A stretch of DNA of 64,000 nt, taken from NCBI GenBank assembly GCA_905116865.2, contig CAJHNH020002001.1, positions 1,168,591-1,232,590 on the forward strand, given 5' to 3'. This DNA is from Candidula unifasciata. Its lineage: Eukaryota > Mollusca > Gastropoda > Stylommatophora > Geomitridae. The position numbers were made by a program, and so were the translations under genes. The notes beneath the pieces were generated by a model, which was not told where the DNA came from, did not search any database, and worked only from the letters and a program-made list of their open reading frames with translations. This document shows, piece by piece, positions 13,301-25,300 of this stretch (the stretch's first letter is position 1; every line of letters starts with the position of its first letter).

Positions 13301-16300
13301 GTATATAAGTGCACTTGCTTTCTGACATCTGGTTTATATTTCTCTGTCAGTTCTACCATCTTCCGGGATCATACTGCCTAGATATTTAAACTCCCTTACC
13401 TGATTCAGGCCAGAACCATTCAGCGAGGATAAATAGTGTCTGTTATTATTCTTCTCATCTCTTTCTCTAGTTACGACATTAAAGTTGTAGGGGTTGGGGG
13501 GGGGGGGGGGGGGGGGGGGAATGTAAGGATCTTCTGTGTACTAATTCCAGTGCATCATATAAGCTGATCTTCACTTCTTTAAGGCCCTTCTTGATGCCAT
13601 CATCTTATGTGCAGTCTTTCCTTTGCTCTGTGTTGATTATATTTCTTCAGCATGGCTCTCTATGGTTCCAGCACATTCTCATAACGTGGCCACAATATCT
13701 CATCTGTTGCTCTTTAATCAACTTTATCCCTGGTTTTGGTCTTTGTTTCTGTTATTAATTTAGATATTTAATAAATTATTTAAATGTGTCAGATATCATA
13801 AAATGGCAGGAAGCTTTTCTAGAAGAAGTATGTTAACAAATTTGACCACAGTAAAACTGCCCTTTATTTAACTGCATCCATATTGTTTAAACTGTAATGA
13901 AGTTTTGCACCCTTTTTTGTGCTTCTCTTGTTTAGGAACAGCGTGCAATGGTTGTTGCTAGAGCATTAGAGATTAATGAAGTTGAACATGGCCTGCAAGC
14001 ATCAATAGAAGCAGTGAGGGTATGTTGGGCAAACATTTGCTTTCTAAATTAAAAAACAATTAAAATGTTTTAAAAACGGTTCCTTTTCATTCCAGTGGTG
14101 TATCAGTCATATGAGTTTAGACTCATATTTTTGAAAACCAGCCAGTCCTCGGTGAGTGATGTGGTTAGCATCACGCGGGCCGTGTTTACTTCCCGGGACT
14201 TTACCTGGTACCAGTTTAAGGCTGGGTTGACCTTGAAGCACCCCCACCCCCCCAAAAAAAAAAATTGCCACCAGGCAGATTTGAACTCATGACCTTCGGA
14301 TCCTCATGCAAGTATCTAGCCGCTACCCTATGGTGACTCACTAAAAACTATTATTGCAGCAAATTCTACCATTGCTGGTGTCTACTAAGATTTGTCCAGG
14401 CTGAGACATAAATCCTGCTTTCCCCAAGTAGTCACAGTAAGATATAAAAAAGTAAAAGGATTCTTTTCCCTGCCTTTAATGCGTGTTGGGCATATAGGGC
14501 AAACCTATATTTTTTAGACTGAACTGCACTTGATGGGTGATGTGGTCATCATCATGGCCACCTTTACTTCCCAGGACTGTACCTGGTACCCACTCAAAGC
14601 TGGGTCGATCTAGGAGGTAAAGTTATTTTTGAAAAAAGTCTAACTGCTAGACCACGGCAGTTTCCACAGTGAAATATAGAGACTAGAATTATTATTTAAC
14701 ATCTGCACAGAATAGAAGGAATTAAGTTGTACGATAGAATCACTAATAACCCTGTGTGTGTTCCAGAGCCATGTTGTGGGGAAAACAAGAACGGACCCAC
14801 TGACTCCCTAAAAGCATGTTGTAAGAGTCAACTAATTAAGTGATTCCTTCAAAGTCACAAGATTTCTGCATGAAAGACAAGGAACCAACAATTTGCCTAC
14901 AGATGAGTAAGATCTGTAAAATGGATGTGCATGCAACACTCAGATTCTGGGACAGGACTAGTCCAGAAGCGGACGAAGAACCAATACTTTTCGCTAGAGT
15001 TTATGGACGGTGAACGCGAAGAAGAAGAAGCTGCTCCAACACTGTCAACAGAGCTGCGCAACCCAACCTGAATGAAGACAAAGATGTATGGTAAACAAGG
15101 AGATTTGCACTGCACAATAGCTCGCATAAAGGCTACTGGCCCCCTGATGTGTTTTCAGACAGAAGGATCGAAGAAGAAAAGCTGAAGATTTCTAACTAAA
15201 TGCAGTCCAGAAACTAATTTAAAGTAAAACGTCATTGATTGTCCTCTTGTGCCGTTATATGTCATGTGGGGCTTGCAGTGTATTTCTCTATTCCATTATA
15301 CCCTGTGCATCACTTGAGTATCATGGATGGAATAAGTCCAGCACCTTGTGGCTTCTCTCATTCCATGTTTTAGGGTTTCTGTTGGACATCCTCATTTCCT
15401 CAGTCCCTCTATTTCCTATTCCAGTACAGTTTTGGTGATTCTCTTTGTCTCTTCCAATAATGAGTCTAGTGTAACACCATCTTCTCTATCTTATAACTGT
15501 TGATACTAGTGGCTGCCCAGATTTCTCTTGTTTCTCCACTGCTGTTGAATTTATCCCATTATGTTCATCATTTGCCTCAGGCATTTGTTTCCAAAAATAA
15601 AACATCAAGATGAAGTTAATTTTTGTCAAAATTCAAATCTTTAGTGTATGCCTTAAAAGGATAGTTGTTACATTGTGTTGTGGTTTACAGCTAGGCTGCA
15701 ATATCTGCACCTTTTGGTCCAGTTTATCCAGTTTCAGCAAAACCATATTTAGTCACCTTTTACAATGAGTTTATGGGGATTTGGGTTTGTTCCCCTTCCC
15801 CATTTCTTCAAAATGGGTCAGGAACCCATTCAGGGACAATTTCATCTGAAAGTCATGTGTTGAAATTGATACACTACTGTTGACCAAATAGTCTGAAGAA
15901 TTGATTGATAGCTTGCTTTTTTTTTCTCATGCTGATCTCACAAACAGTCAGATTCATCTGCTTTAAGCTCATAACCAAGTGTACACGATATAAAAAAGAG
16001 GCCGTCTCCACATCAAAGATTGGCAACAGTGGATCGATACTGTACAGTTCTGGCAGTTCTGCTGTTTATCCATATTCTGATGTTATCTTCTCATTTGTAC
16101 TGCCTGTTTTTTGCATAACCATATTCACTTTTTCCTAATCTGGTTGTTTATTTTAGTTTTACCGTAATCATTTGTATGCCTATTCCAGAATGAAATAAAG
16201 AAAACAGAAAATATGCTCCATAATATTGCATCTGATGAAGCCAATTTAGAAGCAAAAATAGAGAAAAAGAAAGCAGAACTGGAAAGGATGCAGAAGCGAG

Positions 16301-19300
16301 TACTAACATTACAGAATGTCAGGTGACCAATCATATTTCTGTTGCTGTCCTTTTTTATACATTTCCTTGCTTGCTTTTTTATTTGTTATATTTATTTTAA
16401 AAGAAATTTTCACACTTATATGGCCATCATCTCTTTTCATGCTGATAATTGTAAGTGGATTGATTATCCTCCTCTCAAACTCAACTAGAATTATGGATCA
16501 GGTCTTTGTTCTTGTCCTGCCCATCCATGTAGAGCCAGACCATCCTGGTATTGATCTCTTTGTTCTTTTCTCCATCAGACAAATTATTGTTTTTTTTTGC
16601 TATTAAAAGTTGGGAGGATTGACTTCATTGCCTTGGTTTTTATCCCATGAGGCTTGGTCTGTCTCCACAGAATGGCTAGAGCATCATACAAAGCACAAAA
16701 TCCATAGCTCCAGCACCAGCCCCCAGGGATCTTCATAAAAATTAACGATAATTGTGAGTTTGTGAAGGAAACACTGTACTTAAAAAAGGGGCTATCTCTT
16801 CATGAGAAAGAAAACAAAAACCACAATCTGCTATTCCATTCGTCATCAACATATACTAAAAGTGACTATTGCTTCATGTATTTAAAAAAAAGGCCACAAT
16901 CTGCTATGCCATTCCTCATTGACATGTAGCATGTCCTTTGCAGAACACAGCTCCTTTCGTATCCTCTTAGTTCCCGGTGTAAATACTTAAAGTGCATAAA
17001 AGATTTTTTTTACATTCACAAGTAGCACATCTCATATATTATGCTAGACTCCATTTTTTGTTGTGTGTAGATCAATCCGCCCTCAGTGGGTGAAGTCACC
17101 ATCACTTTGGCCGCCTTTACTTCCTAGTACATTACTAGGTACCCATTTAAGGTTGGTTTGACCTAGGAGCTAAGGTTAATTTTAAAAACAAATCTGCCAC
17201 AATGCGCATTTTCATTTAAGCAGTGGGTTTCTTTCTGTCTAAGGATTTAAGGCTGCATGGCTTGTGCTGTCGCCACAAACTATGCATGTTAGGATTTACT
17301 TTTTGCCCCCGACAGAAAAAATCTAAACCCCCTACCCAGTATTTGAACCTTGGTCTCCTACATAAGAGAGCCCTGTGTTCTTAGCTGTTAGCGGCTACAC
17401 TACTGTGGCTCTGTGTATGTACTTGCCTCTTGTATTTTCATAACCAAGTTGTCTGCAGTATTCTTTGTCCTATTTGTATTGGTTAACTTATCTTCTCCTA
17501 AGAACCATGCCTTCTGTTACTGTTCTTTCTTAAGCACTGCAGAATCTAACAGTTAGCAAGCAGCCGTCAGTCCATAGGGACCTTGGAGTTTTGCAGCTGT
17601 TTTTTGGAACAGCCTCTGCTGTATGTAGAGTCCAATGCAGGAGTGGAAGTTTCTGCCACATCTGATTAGTTGCGTATCCTTTACAGGACGTTGCAGAACC
17701 AACCCCAACAGCCCCTGGCTGTTGTGTGGTTTTTCTAAGCAAATTTATGTCCAGTTGATTGCCATTGTTTTCTGGACGGTCGGCTTTCTTGATACCACTG
17801 TCGAAACCAAAGCAAGATGCATGGCCCGTCGCTGGCATCGAACCCGGCATCCCAGCATTAGGAAACGTTCGCTTCGACTTAGCCACAGAGCTGACCTCCA
17901 TTCTGCCACATGGTCCACATAAAAATGTTTATAGTCCATCATTCTGAGACTGGTTTTTTCCTCAGTTGTCTCCTGCTGCATTTTGGCCTCTTGCAAACTG
18001 TGACAGTCTTTCATTTGGTCTGTCTGCCTTCATAGGAATCTTCATAGACTTAAATTTTGGTCCTGTCTGTAGCTTTTCAGCATCTGATATGGCTGAAATA
18101 ATTCAGTCCTGAGACATGGTGCATTTTATGAGCTGTATTTGCCACAACATTGTGTATTTCATATTCTCCTACAGTGCAGAGTTATCATTGATAAACAGAG
18201 GAACTGGCGCTTCCTGTATTGGTTCTGGGGCCCTGTTGGTGGGGGGGGGGGGGGGAAGAATAGACCCACTGCCTCCCCAACAAGCATTTCGTAAGAGTCG
18301 ACTTAATTTAGGGCATCCTTCAGAGTCCAAGTGCATCTGCCTGGGAGGCATTTTTCAGTCTCTCCCGCACCTTTAAAATGTTCTGTTTTAAATAATTATC
18401 ACTTGTTGCTTTCTTTTGTTCAAACAGACCTGCGCATATGGATGAATATGAAAAACTTGAGGAAGACTTACAGAAACTGTATGACGCGTATTTAATCAAG
18501 TTTCGCAACTTGTCATTTTTAGAAACACAGCTTGAAGAGCAGAATAAAGTTGAACAGGATAAAGTAGAGGTGAGAGAGGTCTTGTTGGTGTGAGGTTTTT
18601 TTTATCACCTCTTTTTCTCTTTTTCATGTTAACTCATGTAGCTGTTGAAAAAAAATGCCTAAAGGAGATGTCATTGCAGACTAGAAACATACTGACCAGT
18701 GATCATCAAATATTTAAAAGCGAATTGCAGAGACTGATGTGCTAGTGTTTAAGTTTTTACAGAACATTGCACTTCTTTAAAGTCACCCCTCCATGCCGTG
18801 ACAAAAGGCTATCAAAGTCTTCTAGTATTGTGCTCCTCTTTTGAAAGATCTTTCCAGTGGCCACAACATGTTCCAGTTACCCTTTTTTCATAACATGGCC
18901 AAAAAATGATGACTCTAACATTGATAAACAAGTTCCCTGTGTGGTTTTTGAGGCCTCATTGATGGGGTGGAATAAATAGATCCACTGCGCCCCCCCCCCC
19001 CTTTTCAGCATGTCAAATCAAAAATTCAACTAATTATGGGCATTTCCTTCAAAACTGGAGTAAATCTGTTTGAGTGAGAAACCAACAATATGCAAATAAG
19101 TCAGATCTGTAAAATGAATGTGTACACAAACTTGAAGTTCTGAAACAGGACTACAAGTCCTGAAGTGGACAAATAGGAAGAACAATGAGAAGGTAATAAT
19201 CACTGTGCCGCTACGACTCTTTTTCTAAATAATACTGTTCTTGTCTACTTTTTTTGTCACTATCTGCTTTGTGCTTCTGGGCATTGCAGTTTAACAGATG

Positions 19301-22300
19301 TTAGGGAGCTGAGCTGGGGATGCTTCGGTGTTTGGTATGCAGTGATGTTGTGAAGTCTTAGGCTGTCACTGACCCTTTCAGTGCGTCTTCTTCTATGTAT
19401 TCTACTGCATCTTGGTCTTCTTATTTCTATGTTAAAACTATGGGGGTGACTGCAGTCAAGCTAATACAATGAATTCCAGAAAAATTTGACTAAAAAGCTG
19501 ATATGGCTGATATGCGTGTTTTTGACAGCCAACTTGGCAAACCGTGTATGTACTTGCTATGCGTGTTTTTGACAGCCAACTTGGCAAACCGTGTATGTAC
19601 TTGCTGCCTAAGATCCATAAGCCCAACAACCCTGGACGTCCCATTGTATCTGCATGCTCCTGTCCCACGGTGTATCTTTCTGAATTTTTAGATAGTATTT
19701 TCCAACCGATTGTCACCAGTCTCCCTTCATTTGTCAAGGACACCAACCATGCCCTCAACATTTTCGAATCCATCAGACTACTTCCCGGTAAAACCTATCA
19801 TCTTTTCCTGATAGACGTATGCTCCCTCTATACGTCTATCCCTCACTGTGATGGTCTTAGAGCACTCCAGTTCTTTTTGGACAGAAGGTCCAAACCCGAT
19901 CATCCCTACTTCAGTTCTTGTACGCCTTGCCGAACTGGTACTGACCCTCAAACTCTTTTGAGTTTAATGGTGAGTATTTTGACCAGATCAGTGGGGTTGC
20001 GATGGGCACCAAGATGGGTCCTAGTTACGCGTGCCTCTTTATGGGCCACCTGGAATACGAGGTCAGTTTATCATACCCGGGCAAGTTTCCGGAGGTGTAT
20101 AGGAGATACATAGATGATGGCGTTGGTATCACCGAAATGTCCATGGTTGAGCTTGACCAATTTATTACTTACATCAACAATTTCAATCCGGCTATCAAAT
20201 TCACCTCACTGATCTCCACCACTTCAGTTAACTTTCTTGACATCACGATTAGCATCGATTTCCTGTGTCTGAAAACCACAGCCTACTACAAAACCCACGG
20301 ATTCTCACAGTTATCTCCTCTATACGTCTTTCTCACCCACTACCGTGTAAAAATTCTATTCCATATTCACAGCTCCTTCGATTGCGCAGGTTGTGCTCTG
20401 ACGATTCTGACTTCTTTGATAAATCAGTTGAACTTCTTGAATTCTTCCGTGCCCGTTTCTATCCGGAACACATTCTACAAGGGGCTCTAAACAAAGTTTA
20501 AGCAATCACCAGGAGAGATGCTTTTTCCTACCAAACGTAACTCCACCATGAGGGACCTAAATTGATCTTGACTTTTCACCCTAACAATGTGGTTGCTTCC
20601 AAAGTATTCTTTCGTCATTTGGACATCCTCCGCTCTGATCCGGACACCAAGATTATCTTTAGTGAGAAACCTAGATTAGTTTACAGACGAGATCGCAACC
20701 TTAAAGACATACTTGTCCGAAGCCGACTCCCACCGATCCATACAGCACTTCCTCTTGGGACTACTAAGTGCTTACGCAGCACCTGCAAAACATGTCCTTT
20801 CGTTGTCCAGACTTCTTCGGTCAGTTTCCCTAATGGTTCTTTTCAAATTAGGGAACCTTTTACTTGCGAATCCCGCAACGTAATTTATGCAATTATCTGC
20901 AAACGATGCAGCATGGAATACATTGGGGAGACTGGCAGGAAGCTAGCTGATCGTTTCCGGGAACACCTCTCTGATATCGACAAGAAGACACTCAAACCAA
21001 TCCCTCTTCATTTTAATAGCCCTGACCACAGCGGTAAAGATGACATATCTGTCACAGCATTAAAATCTTGCTCTGGCGATCATACTACCCCGTACCGCCT
21101 CGCTTTGGAAAATCGCCTTATCCACAGCCTTGGCGTTCTTAGTCCAAGAGGTATCAATATCCAACATACCTTCATCTAAATAGTTCTAATCTTATTACAT
21201 TTTAAATGTTAATTATTTTATTTTTATTTCATATTATTACCATATTCTATTTCTTATCAATATCATTTATGTATCATTAACACTTGCATTTCTTTTTATT
21301 CCCAGTATTGTGACTATATTTTTTAGCCATCGTTTATTTTATTTTATTTCATTTATTCCGCATCACATTTTTTAAAATGTCGCTCACGTCACCCCTTAGA
21401 GATCTACATACTCTCCATTCCTCTTTTGTGTAGTCCACTTGTGTTTGAAAAAGGCTGCCTGGCCGAAACGTTACGTTGTGTTGTTTTGTGCACGTTTTCC
21501 TTTTTCCCATTTTGTTGAGCTTTTTAGTCAAATTTTTCTGGAATTCATTATTTCTATGTTGCACACTCTCACTGTCAGCTTTGTGTAGATTTATTTTCAC
21601 TAGGTGACCAACTATTTCAGTCCTTGTTTCTCATTGAATTAAATAATGGGTATTGTTCCAGTAGTTCTGATCTCTTCATTTCTCACAGAATTTCTTCTGA
21701 TTTTATTTCCAGCATTTCTCAGACATCTAATTTCACAGGGGATATTTGCCTAGAAAATTACAGCAGCCATAAAAAAATGCTTGGGTTGGTTCTGTAACGT
21801 CCTATAAAAGGATACACAGCTTTTTTTAAAAACGGTTTTATGTTATTTGTTAATGTTCAAGTCTCACACAAGCAGTCTCAAGTTGGAATAAAAATTGAAT
21901 TTATCATTTTTGGATTTAACAAGAACTGGCTATCGGTTTTAATAGTTTAGTAGTAAATTAATTTGCAGATTTTTTCATCATGAGTTGGACAGACGATGAA
22001 TGATTGATTCCAGTTATTTGAAGGAGCCAGACTATGTCATGTAATTCTTTTTTCAGGAAGCAGAACAACAGAAGAGAATCATGGCCGACAAGATTAGAAC
22101 AGAGGAATTGAAACATCGACGTATATCTCCAGATGATGAGGATGATGATGATAATAAACACATATTTGGTGAGTACATTTCTTTCTGGTGAATGTATTCT
22201 AATTTTGTATGAAGCTGATGATCCGTCTGTAGAAAAATGGTTACCATGGATCCCAGACAAAGCAGAACACACAGAGAGGAGAATTATAGACAGGAATAAA

Positions 22301-25300
22301 TACGAGATTTGTAAAATCACCACCTGCGGGATGAGACGCCTGAGAAAAGTCACCGGCCAAACTATCCAAAAATGAGTGAATATAACACCATCAGATTGTG
22401 GGAATGACACCTTGTACTAGACTCATCAAGAAACAGCAAAAATGAGTGAATATGACACCATCAGACTGTGGGAATGACACCTTGTACTAGACTCATCAAG
22501 AAACAGCAAAAATGAGTGAATATGACACCATCAGATTGTGGGAATGACACCTTGTACTAGACTCATCAAGAAACAGCAAAAATGAGTGAATATGACACCA
22601 TCAGATTGTGGGAATGACACCTTGTACTAGACTCATCAAGAAACAGCAAAAATGAGTGAATATGACACCATCAGATTGTGGGAATGACACCTTGTACTAG
22701 ACTCATCAAGAAACAGCAAAAAATGAGTGAATATGACACCATCAGATTGTGGGAATGACACCCTTGTACTAGACTCATCAAGAAAACAGCAAAAATGAGT
22801 GAATATGACACCATCAGATTGTGGGAATGACACCTTGTACTAGACTCATCAAGAAACAGCAAAAATGAGTGAATATGACACCATCAGATTGTGGGAATGA
22901 CACCTTGTACTAGACTCATCAAGAAACAGCAAAAATGAGTGAATATGACACCATCAGACTGTGGGAATGACACCTTGTACTAGACTCATCAAGAAACAGC
23001 AAAAATGAGTGAATATGACACCATCAGATTGTGGGAATGACACCTTGTACTAGACTCATCAAGAAACAGCAGATATGGGAGTTAGGCCATCTCATTAGAA
23101 TGCAGCAGCATCAGATACCATCACTACATCTCAGAAGATCAGCTACAAGAACAAAAAGGTGGCCACGAAAAGTATGAGTCGGCAACCATTATAAAACATT
23201 GTATGCCTTCATGGAATGACAATAGCCATGCCAGCCAGCATGCACTGGAAATGCTAAGTATTCCTCACCATGACGCTTCACAGCAGAAGTGCTTTATGAT
23301 GATGATAGATATGGGGGTTGACGTTGAGGCAGCAGCGTGAGATAGCAAAAGATAAGAGAGCGTGGCTGAGCTGGCCTTTGCTTCATTGGGAGATGAATGA
23401 CAGAAGATGAAGGCGTGCAGAGGAAAAACTTTTAGTTTTCAGGTTTTGCAGTCTACCAAGAACATCTTGCTTTTTGTGATCCTTATGGTAGAAGTCTGTA
23501 ATAAACACCCTGATCCTGAAACAGCCATTTAATCCAAGCTGATTCACAAATACTTAAGGACTGGCTTGCTTTTGTGGTTCTCATTGTGGGGCAGTCATCG
23601 CGAGGACTTAGCATTATGCCATTAGTGATAACTTTTGCAAGAACCATGTGACTGTGAGCTCCACAATCACAGCATGTGTTAGTGAATTGATCACACCCCT
23701 GTTATGGGGACATTTTTAAACCAAGTTGGTGAAACTCATGATGAGCAGATTTAATTTGTGAAATTTCTCTCACTCTTGAAAATGGTGGAGGGACTTGTTT
23801 GTTCCTCTGACCTCCAGAGAGCTGTGTCTATGATTTTAGTGCTGGTGGTGCCACAGCATCCTAGAGATAGACTTGACGTCTTTCCTTGAAGTGGGAGTAG
23901 ATCTGCTGGTGAAACAGGGAATGGCAAACAAATAAGCCAGTAAAACGAATGTACACACAAAAACTCAGGTGCAGGTAAAAGCCAAAAGTCTAAATGGGCG
24001 AACAACCTGGACCTTCCACCGGAATTCACACCTGGTGAACGAGAAGAAGAAAGAAAACAGTGCTGGTGGTAGGGACTGCCATGTTGGACAGGTCAAGGAT
24101 TAAGGTGAAGTGATACAAAAACCTGCTCCCTTATTGATCTAATCTGGACAGTTGAAGGCTAGGGAAAGCAAAACAGATAACATTTGAAACAAATGCTTGT
24201 GAGGGACTCTTTTCATGCCTTTGGCACATTGGGTATATGGTGCTAGACCTGTATTTTTATAGACCAGTCAGCAATCAATTGGGGACGTGGTCAAAATCAT
24301 GACTGCCGCCTTGACTTCCCAGGACATAACCTGGCATCCATTTTAGACTGGGTCGACCTGCAAGCCAATGTCAGTGTTTAAAAAAAAATCTGCCTTGATA
24401 CAAATCTGAACCCTGGACCTTCAGGCCAACAGGCAAGCGTCTAGTTGTGACACTACAGCAGCTCCCCAAATGTTACTGCTCAAACCCTTTAGCCCAAGAA
24501 GCCTCAGAGCCAACACTTCCAGTTGGGTCCAGTTCCCATTAAAAGCCACTTAACCGACTTTTCTTCATTGATGATTTTACAGGACGCCTAGTTAATGCCA
24601 TTGGTTGTGTTTGTGCCTGTGTAGGGTTTAGGAGGTCAAGATATGAGTATTATATTTACTCAGTAGAATTTAGTTGTGTGTGTGTGTGCGTGCGTGCATG
24701 ATTGTGTGCGCGAGCGTGCGAGACAGAGAACTGAATGTTTTAAAGCAGCAGTCAAATATTCTCCATAACTTCCACCCAGTACATGTTGTTTAGAGTTCCG
24801 GGGAATTTATTTCATTTAATGCTTCACTCTGATCACGTTTATTGATTACTTAACCCTTTATGTATGGGGGGGGGGGGGGGGATGGTGAAAACATTTAGAT
24901 ACATTAATTTGTACAATGGTTATTTAGCGACCTGGGGTGTCAGGGATAAGAACACACAAAAATAGTTGGGACAAAGACCAAACGATTGCTTAGGCTTGGT
25001 ATAGCATGAATCATCTTCTTCTGCATTCAGCCTTAAAATGGTAGTGGTGCCTTATGTTGTGGTTTACAGCTAGGCTGTGATGTCTGGGCCTTTTTGCCTA
25101 AAACATCCAGGAATAGCATAAAATATTATAGCTGTACATAATGTCTTCATAAATTTGTCCCAGTCAGCAATGATATGTTAACTAATGGTAATTATTGTTT
25201 AACTTGTGCAGAAGTTTAAATTGATATTTGCTTAACGTTACACAATCCCCTGGTTATTGCAGAGAAAATGATTCTGGGCCATGATGATTTATGTGTAAGC

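Noticed and set aside
17790..17915. A functional tRNA gene on the minus strand
   Set aside because: A and B boxes are good, but the T stem pairs poorly and no seven-base acceptor stem is found. A tRNA-derived SINE head is more likely.
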